From Sulfolobus sp. SCGC AB-777_G06 (lineage in GTDB: Archaea; Thermoproteota; Thermoprotei_A; Sulfolobales; Sulfolobaceae): a stretch of 22,950 nt of DNA. A model generated the notes under the pieces. The model saw only the letters and a program-made list of their open reading frames with translations. It was not told the origin of the DNA and made no database searches. The stretch lies in the NCBI GenBank assembly GCA_003086555.1, contig QEFN01000017.1:1-22950 (forward strand), in the 5' to 3' direction. Shown here one piece after another: positions 8,282-16,248 of the stretch (positions within the stretch are counted from its first letter, which is position 1; each line of letters starts with the position of its first letter). Both the position numbers and the translations under genes were made by a program.

Positions 8282-8342
8282 ATAAGGGGCTATCCATCCC
8301 CTTGGCGAGGCTTTCCGCCCCCTTAACCCCTTTCTTTGTAAA

Positions 8343-8700
8343 GGACTGGAGGTAGTATATACGAAAACGTCAGTTTATTTGAACTCATTTAGGTCGAGTT
8401 TAAATCTTTCAGAGTAAATATAATCCTTCCTATTGTTGTGTATAAACAATTCTTGTTACTAATATAATTAAAATGATATTTTAAAAATGAAAATAAATAG
8501 TGAATAACTTATAACCCCTCGTTTTAAAAATTATTAATAGTTTGTCCCAACTTAGTCAGAATGTCGATAAGAAAAGGTCGATATAACGTGTATATTGATT
8601 TTTAAAAATTTTTCATTTTAAGGTAAGGATTTAACGGTTAAAAATAAACACCTTTAATAACGCACTGTGTTTTCTTTCTCTTCTTCTCCTCCTCAAACTT
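8343..8700. other. Intergenic region
   Basis: Very AT-rich and without a credible gene. On the minus strand it follows the beta-propeller gene; runs such as ATTTTTAAAAATC near 8600 could end its transcript, but no clear terminator can be named. Confidence 0.4.
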
Positions 8701-10422
8701 TCAGATGAGGTCGGATAGCGGTATGGCGAATGTCCAACTATAACTATTGTCCAGAAATACAGTATTACCCACTACTACTGCATTCACGATCCCGAATCTT
8801 CCTCCCACGTAATAACTCTTTACTAGCATTCCATTTGTGACGTTATATACATCAACATAACTACCAGCCGGTTCTATCAAATATCCATCAACTATTACGG
8901 GATTAGCCCTCCCTCCACCAGCTCCGCTTGGAGGTCCTTGTACGTTAGGTATTTTAGCCTCCCATAGGATGTTTCCATTGCTCTCATTTATCGCATAAAT
9001 TGTGTTAGTAACTGGAGAACCTACGTACACCACACCGTGGTATATTAACGGTACACCTCCCTTAAACGCTGGAGGAACATACCCTCTACCGACTTGTTTT
9101 ATCCAAATTAACTTCCCGTCTGTAGCGTTTAAGGCGAATACGGCAAATCCTATAGTCTTATTAGTCTTGACGAAATTAACGATAGTGCTTTGTACTACAA
9201 TACCATTCTGCTGATATACTGCAGGGGATACGTCTCCCATACCAGTGTTAAACGGCGTAAATCCTTGAGGCAATGTGAAGTTCCACACTATATGCCCGTT
9301 GGCAACATTTACCGCAACTAACTCACCGTAGGGAGGTAGAGCTAACGTAAAGCCGATTATGGCAATTGCAGTGCCGTTAGGGAAAATATAGTAGTTAGTG
9401 GAGCTCATGGAGTCGAAAGCTGAAACACCTACATAAGTCCTCCATAGCACTTGACCGGTCATTGCGTTTAATGCAACTATGTGTCCTGAACCATCACCAT
9501 ATATAACTAGCCCATCTATATATGCTGGAGTTGGCATCACATTACCTCTATCGAAGTGAACCCAGAGCAACATACCGTTAGTGGCATTAAAAGCGTAAAC
9601 TGCACCATAACTGTAACCCCTAACGACATTAGCAAAATTTCCCGTTACTGCTGCGAATAGTCCGTGAGAGGCTGAAAAACCGGCATCTCCAACAGAGGCT
9701 ATTACTATAGGACCTTTAGATGTGTTTATAACTAAGGGGTTACTCATGACAGCATTTGCCGTAGTCGCCATCCACACCAGTTTCCCTGTGTACGCGTTGA
9801 TAGCATATATTGTATTCGAATCAGCGGGGACGTAAACTATACCGTCGTAATAAGACACTCCTACTGCATCTCCGACCATTTGTGTTAATGTTACTGCTGA
9901 GGACTTATTTCCTAGAGCCTGGTAAGCGGGGAAGGGAGCGTTTAAAGGTAAACCGTTAATTTGCTCGTAAGCCCATTTGACAGCAGGGAAGCTTATGTTA
10001 AGGTATGACTCGTGGCTTTGCGAGAAAGCATAGACTGTCCAATTAGGGGATCCTATAGGATCATTGGGTAAGTTTGAGGGATAATACGTTACCATCGTCC
10101 ATACCGGTAACAGACAATTACCATAATTATAAAAAGTATACTGATACCACGTAGTAGTTACATTACTAAATGTGGTTATAGTCACGTTTTCATTTACACT
10201 AGTTAAAGGGGATTTAATTATCATTGTTTTACTCTGCATTTCCATACTCGTCATACCGGAAGTTTGGGTAACTGTAGAAACACTAGTGACTGTGGAAGAA
10301 GGCTGTGATATTTGCGTAACAGTATTTTGAGCTGGAGAATGCAATGCGTAACCTATACTTATACCTATAACTAGACCTATAACTAACAATACTATAGCCA
10401 AGATTGTGGAGCCTGTTTTCAC
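8701..10422 (-). CDS. Membrane-anchored extracellular PQQ-type beta-propeller protein
   Basis: A 573-residue protein with an N-terminal hydrophobic helix (about 6-27) that is a signal anchor or signal peptide, a Ser/Thr-rich spacer (about 33-63), and then a repeat domain. The PQQ-like repeat motif (AlaXN...GxxxW) recurs at about 208-217, 278-287, 318-327, 371-380, 430-440 and 478-487, with a weaker last blade near 524-534, so a propeller of roughly seven or eight blades is expected. Many N-x-S/T sequons fit export in Sulfolobales. Proteins of this kind include quinoprotein dehydrogenases and scaffold-like propellers; I cannot see a complete PQQ/calcium site and there is no redox partner gene beside it, so enzymatic function is open. 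The start is GTG at 10422, with a TATA-like box at 10451-10463. Confidence 0.75.
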   Translation of the reverse strand: MKTGSTILAIVLLVIGLVIGISIGYALHSPAQNTVTQISQPSSTVTSVSTVTQTSGMTSMEMQSKTMIIKSPLTSVNENVTITTFSNVTTTWYQYTFYNYGNCLLPVWTMVTYYPSNLPNDPIGSPNWTVYAFSQSHESYLNISFPAVKWAYEQINGLPLNAPFPAYQALGNKSSAVTLTQMVGDAVGVSYYDGIVYVPADSNTIYAINAYTGKLVWMATTANAVMSNPLVINTSKGPIVIASVGDAGFSASHGLFAAVTGNFANVVRGYSYGAVYAFNATNGMLLWVHFDRGNVMPTPAYIDGLVIYGDGSGHIVALNAMTGQVLWRTYVGVSAFDSMSSTNYYIFPNGTAIAIIGFTLALPPYGELVAVNVANGHIVWNFTLPQGFTPFNTGMGDVSPAVYQQNGIVVQSTIVNFVKTNKTIGFAVFALNATDGKLIWIKQVGRGYVPPAFKGGVPLIYHGVVYVGSPVTNTIYAINESNGNILWEAKIPNVQGPPSGAGGGRANPVIVDGYLIEPAGSYVDVYNVTNGMLVKSYYVGGRFGIVNAVVVGNTVFLDNSYSWTFAIPLSDLI

Positions 10423-10803
10423 GGTTTATCAATTTTTAACATTACATAATTGCTTATAATTTTAGTTCATTTTTAAATTAATTATTAAGTTTTTTGATAA
10501 TATATGAAAAAATCAATCTTTACAAAGATTGGGGTTAAGGAAGCGGAAAGCCTCGCTAGGGGATGGATAGCCCCCTTATATTTTGATACCGCTTTACCGA
10601 GATATCCTTTAGTGGTGCTAACCACACTCCTCCTTAGCTTAATTGGACTGAGGGAGGAACATCTAAAATCTCTTTAAAGGACTAGATGTCACGGATGATA
10701 GTCCCCCTTCAGATGAAGGAGTTCTGGCGCCTTCTACCGTACACCAAATGTAGTCCCGAACCAATGAGGAGAACGATTAGGGGAAACTTCGTCCTTTCAG
10801 GAT

Positions 10804-11068
10804 GGGCTGAATCCTTTTTCACGTTAATAGAGATCTTTTTATATCTGTTTATAACGAATTTTCATTGATAAATAATGATCTCTCACACCGATGTGGACTA
10901 TGTCCAAAAGGGTGGGAGTGATTGCAGAGATGTGGGCCCCGTGCCGTTGGGCTCGAAGGAGTCCCATGACCCACCTACAGTTAAGTTTGGTAGGTGGCTG
11001 AGGACTAAGTCCCTACACTCGATCATGAATGAACATAAAATGATTGAAATGAAAGTGTAGGGACAAAC
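10804..11068 (+). mobile_element. Family B tnpB-derived element, copy 1
   Basis: The sequence from GGGCTGAATCC to GGGACAAAC is repeated, inverted and largely identical, at 12688-12946. It has a TATA-like box (TTTTTATATCTG, about 10837-10849), a short coding-like tail (10875-11060) and strong hairpins: CCACCTAC/GTAGGTGG (about 10970-10997) and TCCCTACACT/AGTGTAGGGA (about 11011-11064). The boundaries are defined because both copies interrupt family A elements at different places. It has the same architecture as the A and C elements, promoter end plus structured right end. Confidence 0.72.
10875..11060 (+). pseudogene. Residual tnpB-like 3' coding tail in family B element
   Basis: Sixty-one codons (MISHTDVD...QKGGSDCRDVGPVPLGSKESHD...) ending inside the final hairpin. 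The copy on the other strand (12696-12878) keeps the same frame, with an in-frame length difference of two codons. That pattern, together with the position before a structured right end, suggests the last codons of a deleted tnpB, which would serve as guide RNA scaffold. The first ATG is probably not a real start. Confidence 0.35.
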
Positions 11069-11141
11069 GGTAGACGTCAGTCTTTATACCCTAAACTGCA
11101 AAATAATAAGTGGTCAAACTCCTTGATATTTATGTTAATTT

Positions 11142-11441
11142 GCCGTTGTCAGCAGCTTCCGATAAACCGTGAATTTTATGTCATTTTATATCATTTAACA
11201 TTACTAACCTAACTATCCCTTAAAGAAAATTTATAAGCTTTTTCCGTTAATGTTGACATGTAGAAGAGAGCCCTACAGTGAACTCGATGAGCAATGTGAG
11301 GGGGAGGATGGGTTCGATGAGGCTCCCCATGTCGTGGCTGGGAGCCCATACTCCCTAACCTAGGCGTGGGGAGCCGGATAATGGAAATGAGGACGAGAGG
11401 TTGAATACAAATTCATGAAACCTTAATGAAAGTCCGACCCC
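11142..11441 (+). mobile_element. Family C element, copy 2
   Basis: Inverted copy of 1384-1677. It begins GCCGTTGTCAGC, has the TGTCATTTTATATCATTTAACA stretch and the TATA-like ATTTATAAGC, then the conserved REPYSE... frame and GC-rich hairpin-forming end, and finishes at AAAGTCCGACCCC. It ends four bases before the stop codon of the DUF3211-like gene at 11445. This copy has lost the ATG: ATG is followed directly by TAG. Confidence 0.65.
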
Positions 11442-11444
11442 TCT

Positions 11445-12055
11445 CTAAGTATACTCTATTTTTATCTTGGGTTTTTCTTCGCTGAGTATCTTCTTTATCG
11501 CCTCGTCCCCTACTATATTTCCGCACTCTGCACTAACTATTTTGCCTTTCCGTAACGTAACTTTGCACTCATTAACAGTTATCATTATTTCTCCGTCATA
11601 ATCCTTACTTGTTTCTATCTGGTATTCCAAAATTTGCCTCATGTTCAAACCTTCGCTCCTTCCCTTATACTTATCCTCTAAATTCTTTACGAAGTTTCTC
11701 AAAAAAACTTCCATCTGAGTTCCCGCAAGCCTCTCTAGCGGTCCTAAGTACTCACCCTTTACAGATATATCTACGTCACCGTTCCTTTTTGGAAATACCT
11801 CTACGGTAAAACGAAAGTGAGCCTTGGGAAACTTCATTACTCCCTCATGTACTACTTTATTAAGTCCTATTTTCCTCTTCATATGAAACTTAAATGGCAT
11901 AAAGACACGGAACTTAGCAATGTAAGTGTCTTCATTCTCCATCTCTATGTCCTTTAGAAACATCCACCATCCCTCAGGTTCCTCCAGTCATAAACATCCT
12001 GAAGTATTAGCTTCGCATCAGCGTGAAGCGTGAGCATTATCCGTCTTTCGATCAT
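11445..12055 (-). pseudogene. SRPBCC/DUF3211-like gene split by a one-base frameshift
   Basis: The longer frame (11445-11963, 172 residues) resembles the crenarchaeal DUF3211 group of START/SRPBCC-like proteins: alternating strands such as MKFPKAHFRFTVEVFPK, a basic-acidic helix near FLRNFVKNLEDKY, and a C-terminal extension. Its apparent ATG at 11963 has no promoter. Upstream, in another frame, 31 codons run from an ATG at 12055 (MIERRIMLTLHADAKL...WRNLRDGG). A clear TATA-like ATTTAAAAT (12080-12090) lies about 28 bases before that ATG. The two pieces join at GGTGGATG (about 11961-11968) if one base is restored, giving a plausible 203-residue protein. It is either inactivated or a sequencing error; a programmed shift is unlikely because no slippery run is seen. 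The family's role is unknown; such folds bind small hydrophobic ligands. Confidence 0.6.
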
Positions 12056-12079
12056 TATTAATTATATTTACGTTAATTG

Positions 12080-12090
12080 TATTTAAAATT
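12080..12090 (-). promoter_or_regulatory. TATA box of the DUF3211-like gene
   Basis: The minus strand reads AATTTTAAATA. Its distance to the ATG at 12055 is right for a leaderless start, while the ATG of the longer open frame (11963) is over 115 bases away. This spacing is the main reason for proposing the frameshift. Confidence 0.5.
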
Positions 12091-12162
12091 TTCCTTTATT
12101 TAAGATACATAAAAAAATTATGTCTTAATAAAAAATTAAAGGAAAAATGAAAAAACTTAACG

Positions 12163-12290
12163 TTAAGCTACCTTAGTTTCCTCAATTAAAACCGTGTTAT
12201 TTGTCTCTTTAAGAGGTACTATAGCTAAAGCTGAGATTAAACCCCAAAACTACCAGAAAAGTTACTGCAGAACATTACGGTAATCATATA
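12163..12290 (-). pseudogene. Relic of the C-terminus of a transporter gene (MFS-like?)
   Basis: On the minus strand one frame reads VTFLVVLG and, after a one-base shift, the next reads LISALAIVPLKETNNTVLIE followed by ETKVA and a stop at 12163. A hydrophobic helix followed by a PLKET...E tail is how many major-facilitator sugar transporters end. Both shift and stops upstream show it is not functional. It is too short for a firm family assignment. Confidence 0.4.
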
Positions 12291-12620
12291 GTATATGTAC
12301 TAAACCATGTATGAATTTCCCCTTCCTAACAAGATGAATTCTATATAGAAAGAAGCGTCTTTTCTCTCAGCTCATATTCTTCCTAACTTTATGTCAGCTC
12401 TCGAAACATAGACCTTAAGCGTTTCCCATTTTATACTTTCTTGTGGTAGATAATCTTAACGTAGTGTATAAAGAATAATCTATCAGTAGACCTCATGATA
12501 CTCTGTTGTCGTTAGAGACGTTAACATTTATTAGTCTCCAACCTATCGTAAACCTCACAAACGGTTCTTCGTTTACAAAAATCAATACATTTAAATTAGT
12601 CCAGTTAACTCTCCTTATAC
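12291..12620. other. Intergenic region, degenerate
   Basis: No gene is supported. A 27-codon open stretch on the minus strand around 12370-12460 (reading ...ESIKWETLKVYVSRADIKLG...) looks protein-like but has stops on both sides and may be another gene relic. Confidence 0.3.
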
Positions 12621-13215
12621 AAAATATGGGTTAAAGGGGCGGAAAGCCTCGCCGAGGGGATGGATAGCCCCCTTATATTTTGATACCGTTTGTCCCTACA
12701 CTTTCATTTCAATCATTTTATGTTCATTCATGATCGAGTGTAGGGACTTAGCCCTCAACCACCCACTTACTGTAGGTGGGTCGTGGGACTCCTTCGAGCC
12801 CAACGGCACGGGGCTCACATCTCTGCAATCACTCCCACCCTTTTGGGTAACACCCACATCGGTGTGAGAGATCATCATATAGCGACGAAAATTCGTTATA
12901 AACAGATATAAAAAGATCTCTGTTAACGTGAAAAAGGATTCAGCCCTTTGCCGAGATAATTTTAGTAATGTTAACGATGCTCCTTCCCGGCTCGATTGAG
13001 GGGTTAATGGAATTGTAGAAGTGGAAACTATTATCTCTCTTTCCTTGACGGGACTAAAAGTAATGGATGAAAGTCACTTCATCTCTTTAATGGAGATAGT
13101 TCTCTGAGCCTCTTTACTGCCCACCAAATGAGGGATGTGATAGCGAATCGATGAGGAGAGCGATGAGCCCCCTGAAAGGAAAACCTCGTCCTTCCAAGGC
13201 AGAGAAGTACTCAGC
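12621..13215 (+). mobile_element. Family A tnpB-derived element, copy 3, interrupted by an inverted family B element
   Basis: The left end (GGGCGGAAAGCCTCGCCGAGG hairpin and CCTTATATTTT box) follows TTATAC, a variant of the TTTAC tag seen at the other copies. After GATACC it is interrupted by the family B copy and resumes at 12947 with TTTGCCGAGATAAT..., matching CTTTACCGAGATAT at 10592 in copy 2. The right end (about 13090-13215) is close to that of tnpB and copy 1, with CCTGAAAGGA/TCCTTCCAAGG as a terminal hairpin. The exact outer boundary is uncertain. Without the insert it is about 330 bases. Confidence 0.68.
12688..12946 (-). mobile_element. Family B tnpB-derived element, copy 2
   Basis: Inverted repeat of 10804-11068, running on the minus strand from GGGCTGAATCC to GGGACAAAC. 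It keeps the TATA-like box, the short coding tail (12696-12878) and the terminal hairpin AGTGTAGGGA/TCCCTACACT. It lies inside a family A element near its left end, whereas copy 1 lies near the right end of another; so the two insertions were independent events, not one duplication. Confidence 0.72.
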
Positions 13216-13302
13216 CTTTCTACCATAAATTATAATTAATATGAAATGTATGTGTATATCCAACAAGTTAATGCTTTAACTTTTTACCGGCTCAATTATC
13301 GC

Positions 13303-14595
13303 ATGAAGAGGAAGTTATCCCTCCTTGAGGCTACCGCCATAGGTCTCGGTAATATAATCGGTGCTGGTATATTCGTTATGGCTGGTAGCACTATAAACCT
13401 TGCTGGCCCGGCTGCACTGTTCTCCTTTATAATTACGGGATTACTTGCCATGAGTATTGGTTTGAATAGTGCAGAACTCGCTTCAAAGTACCCCGATACT
13501 GAGGGAGGAGTTTACTCTTTTGCAAAACTAACCATGGGAGACACTGTGGGCTTCCTGGTGGGCTGGATGAGAATGATTTCATATTCCGTGTCTGGAGCGG
13601 CTACAGCGTTGGGGTTTGCGAGCTACCTTCAGATACCCAGGCTCACTTACGTAATTGCGGGAGCTGTCATTATAGTTTTAGGTGGAATTTACTTAGCAGG
13701 ATTGAAACTTGCTTCCAAAATAGAATCGATATTGGTCGTAATTAACATGGGCGGTTTAGTTCTATTTATCGCCTTCTCGTTATTATCGGGGAAGTTTGAC
13801 ATATCTCATTTTACGCCTTTGGTTCCTCATGGCTTAAACGGAATTCTAACCGCCTCTTCGTTGGCATTTTTCGCTTACTCTGGATTTAACACCATAGCAA
13901 CTTTAACCCCTGACGTGGAAAACGGGGACAAAAACATCCCTAAGGCAATAGTACTGTCCTTAATCATAACTTCGGTGCTTTATGTCCTTGTGGTGTTTTC
14001 CATGTTGTACTTACTGCCTTGGCAAGTCTACGGTACGCAAGGAAACCCGCTAACTTTTGCTTTACAAGAAGCTAAAGCCCCGTTGTTTGTGGTCTTAGCT
14101 GTTTCCACTACTGCTATTATTGCTACGCTTACTGTAACCCTATCTACAATAATCGCCACTGTGAGAACTTTAAAGCAAATGGCTATGGACAACTTAATAC
14201 CCTCGAGACTTTCGATAAATGAGGCTTTACCGACTCTTATCGTAGTATCGATCATGATATCGTCTTTGAGTCTTGGCAACGTTGAAGCAATTGGACTTGT
14301 CTCTAACTTCGGGACTGTGTTTTCTTATCTTACTACAGCTATGGCTGTAATAATATCTAGGAGAAGGGGCTTTCTCGGTTCGTTTAAAGCACCTTTTTAC
14401 CCAGCGTTACAGATATTTTCTATTTTATTGTCTATAGTCATATTGATTGCTTTAGGTGAGGAAAGTCTGGTTTTAGGCGTTTTGTCAATATTGATAGGGT
14501 TAATTATTCACGTAATTCACGTAGAAATAAACTTGGTGGAGAAAGGCAAAACTCTCAACCCCCATGGTAAAATCGGGAAACGCAACGCAGAGTAA
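13303..14595 (+). CDS. APC-superfamily amino acid permease
   Basis: Counting from the ATG at 13303, the protein has 430 residues and about 12 hydrophobic helices. The start of helix 1 carries the family's GLGNIIGAGIFVMAG, the substrate backbone-binding stretch, and the helix 6 region has FFAYSGFNTIATLTPDVENGDKNIPKAI, both strong APC marks. It should take up or exchange amino acids; the substrate is not predictable. The open frame extends to 13246, but those 19 residues (MYVYIQQVNA...) are atypical before the conserved helix, so 13303 is preferred. A TATA-like ATAAATTATAATT (13225-13237) lies at the edge of the family A element at 12621-13215 and may give a transcript starting near 13255. Confidence 0.85.
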   Translation: MKRKLSLLEATAIGLGNIIGAGIFVMAGSTINLAGPAALFSFIITGLLAMSIGLNSAELASKYPDTEGGVYSFAKLTMGDTVGFLVGWMRMISYSVSGAATALGFASYLQIPRLTYVIAGAVIIVLGGIYLAGLKLASKIESILVVINMGGLVLFIAFSLLSGKFDISHFTPLVPHGLNGILTASSLAFFAYSGFNTIATLTPDVENGDKNIPKAIVLSLIITSVLYVLVVFSMLYLLPWQVYGTQGNPLTFALQEAKAPLFVVLAVSTTAIIATLTVTLSTIIATVRTLKQMAMDNLIPSRLSINEALPTLIVVSIMISSLSLGNVEAIGLVSNFGTVFSYLTTAMAVIISRRRGFLGSFKAPFYPALQIFSILLSIVILIALGEESLVLGVLSILIGLIIHVIHVEINLVEKGKTLNPHGKIGKRNAE

Positions 14596-15085
14596 TATAA
14601 TGATTGGAAATCTATCAGCTTTGTTAAATTACAGCGTAAAAAGAGGTTGTGTTCTCTTCTTTAACAATTTTTATCTAAAAAGAAAATTTTATTCTTTATC
14701 GTGTTCAATTATGTCAGTGATATATTTTTGTTTATTTTCAATATGTTAGAAATTTGTTATGACACATTTTTAATAATGTGGGCTATAGTTGAGGGCCTTC
14801 CAGAACGGCTTACCACTAACAGCACAAACGATAAACTTCACCATATGGTACTTCAACATGGATGGTTACTCTTCTAATCCATTTAACCCATCTAATTCGT
14901 CACACCCTAAGGTCTCTTCATTTCATCACTTCCGCTAAATACTTATGCAATTAATCCCTCAAAAACATTGAGCGTAAGTTCAAACTTCAGAAGTTAGCTG
15001 TCTAATAATGCCTTTCCTCCGCCCTTAATAATCTCTAGCTTTATTATAATCAAGGTTTTTAGTTCCACAGTACGAGACCTAAATA
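14596..15085. other. Intergenic region
   Basis: No supported gene up to 15085. On the minus strand a 29-codon frame at about 14778-14865 (MLKYHMVKFIVC...KALNYSPHY) resembles the tail of some transposase or enzyme but stands alone without promoter. The only clear regulatory element is the TATA-like TTATTATAAT at 15041-15050 before the small membrane protein. Confidence 0.35.
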
Positions 15086-15271
15086 ATGCAATCATTACTA
15101 AAAGTAATAGTTGGCTTAACGATGCTTATAGGAGCAATAGGCTTAGACTACTTGGGGGCGTCATTACAGAGCTTGTCGATTATAGTTATCTCGATGATAG
15201 TGTCAATAGCTGGAGCATTGGTGGGTATAAGGGGTTTATTAGAGTTTTTAGGAGAGAGATTTTCTCGTTAA
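15086..15271 (+). CDS. Small two-helix membrane protein
   Basis: Sixty-one residues with two hydrophobic helices (about 5-24 and 30-50) and a short basic tail ending GERFSR. A TATA-like TTATTATAAT (15041-15050) about 40 bases upstream implies a leader of some 15 bases, which supports expression. The composition (GLTMLIGAIGLDYLG...IVGIRGLLEFLG) is that of a transmembrane hairpin. It overlaps the last four bases of the convergent ATPase gene of the ABC operon. Its function is not known; it could be a subunit or regulator of another membrane complex. Confidence 0.55.
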   Translation: MQSLLKVIVGLTMLIGAIGLDYLGASLQSLSIIVISMIVSIAGALVGIRGLLEFLGERFSR

Positions 15272-16248
15272 TAAAGCCAGCATGCTACGTAGTGGTCTTG
15301 ATCTGTTTCCTTCAGTTCAGGTTCCTTTTCTTTGCATTTATCATGAGCGAATGGACATCTGGGGTAGAACACACAACCTTTCTCCGGTCTCACTACGTCT
15401 ATTTTTATCTTTATCTCCTTGGGCTTATCCCTTAGTGACGGGTCGATCTTGGGATATGCTTCAATCAGGCTTTGAGTGTATGGGTGCAGGGGCTTCTTTA
15501 TAACGTCACTGGCTCTACCGATCTCTACTACTTTCCCTAGATATAGAACTGTGATTTTATCTGAGATTATTTTAGCTATCGGTAATTCATGTGTTATCAA
15601 CATGAAAGATATACCTTTTTTCTCCCTAGCGTCCTTTATTATCTTTAGTATTTCGCCTTTCAGTGAGGCGTCTAACATAGTAGTTGGCTCATCAGCAACT
15701 ACGTACTTAGGGTCTACGATTATTGCCCTAGCTATGCTAAGCCTTTGTCTCTGTCCACCTGAAAGCTGATAGACTCTATTCTCTAATAACTCCAGAGGTA
15801 GTTCTACTAAATTCATTGCCTCCTTGATTTTCTCCTCAATGTTCTCCTCTTTTCGGTATTTTAACGGCATAGCCAGAACGTCATACACTCTCATAATTGG
15901 GTCTATCGAAGAATAGGGATCTTGATAAATCATCTGTGCGTATCTTCCTACTACCTTAACCTTACTTTTTACTACGTTTATTTCCTCATTGTCAGTTTTG
16001 ATGTAAACTTCCCCTTCTGTGGGTTTCTGAAGACCTAAAGTAACCCTCCCTAACGTAGTTTTACCAGAACCGCTCTCACCTACTATTCCCATAATCTCCC
16101 TTTTCTTAATTGTAAGCGTCACACCATCTAACGCTTTGGTCAAGTGCTTCTTACCGAATATCCTGCCACCAGTAGTGAAATAGACTTTTAAGTTTCTCAC
16201 TCTAACCCTATAATCCTCAGTAGAGCCAACAGGCAACCTCGTCACCAT
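15268..16248 (-). CDS. Oligopeptide/sugar ABC transporter ATP-binding protein (DppF/OppF type)
   Basis: Counting from the open frame start at 16299, Walker A is GESGSGKTT (74-82), Q-loop YQDPYS near 125, signature LSGGQRQR (179-186), Walker B YVVADEPTTMLD (199-210) and H-loop His (237). The C-terminal Opp/Dpp domain has four cysteines (C309, C315, C322, C340) in GCxFxPRCPFAxxxC...ACWLY; in bacterial homologues such cysteines bind an iron-sulfur cluster. The ATPase pairs with the neighbouring DppD-type subunit to power import. I prefer the ATG at 16248 over the one at 16299, since the extra 17 residues are poor in family resemblance and would increase the overlap with the upstream gene. It is the last gene of the operon, and its 3' end meets the small convergent gene. 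Confidence 0.88.
   Translation of the reverse strand: MVTRLPVGSTEDYRVRVRNLKVYFTTGGRIFGKKHLTKALDGVTLTIKKREIMGIVGESGSGKTTLGRVTLGLQKPTEGEVYIKTDNEEINVVKSKVKVVGRYAQMIYQDPYSSIDPIMRVYDVLAMPLKYRKEENIEEKIKEAMNLVELPLELLENRVYQLSGGQRQRLSIARAIIVDPKYVVADEPTTMLDASLKGEILKIIKDAREKKGISFMLITHELPIAKIISDKITVLYLGKVVEIGRASDVIKKPLHPYTQSLIEAYPKIDPSLRDKPKEIKIKIDVVRPEKGCVFYPRCPFAHDKCKEKEPELKETDQDHYVACWLY

Larger units (their letters stand above)
7061..8337 (-). mobile_element. Complete tnpB-only transposon of the IS200/IS605 group
   Basis: On the minus strand the left end begins just after TTTAC (8338-8342 complement), has a GC hairpin (GGGGCTATCCATCCCC core region) and a TATA box, then tnpB, then a GC-rich right end with hairpin potential (for example CCCTTTCAGGG near 7079). 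The right boundary near 7061 is estimated from the derivative elements. No tnpA tyrosine transposase is present in the window, so mobilisation would need TnpA in trans. The left end is nearly identical to that of the element at 51-350. Confidence 0.8.
10524..11080 (+). mobile_element. Family A tnpB-derived element, copy 2, interrupted by a family B element
   Basis: The left end starts after TTTAC (10519-10523), and the GC hairpin and TATA-like CCTTATATTTT resemble the tnpB left end. The interior, with GTGCTAACCACACTCCTCC... and its pairing GGGAGGA, matches that of copy 1 at 51-350. The right end begins near 10720 (CGAACCAATGAGGAG..) and is broken at 10804 by the family B element; the remaining tail CGGTAGACGTCAG follows at 11069. 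Without the insert it is about 290 bases, close to copy 1. It encodes no protein. Confidence 0.7.

Noticed and set aside
10686..10868. 60-codon open frame in family A copy 2
   Set aside because: It spans the right end and the junction with the nested element, so it is chance.
14028..14279. 83-codon frame on the minus strand within the permease gene
   Set aside because: Shadow of the APC permease in another frame.
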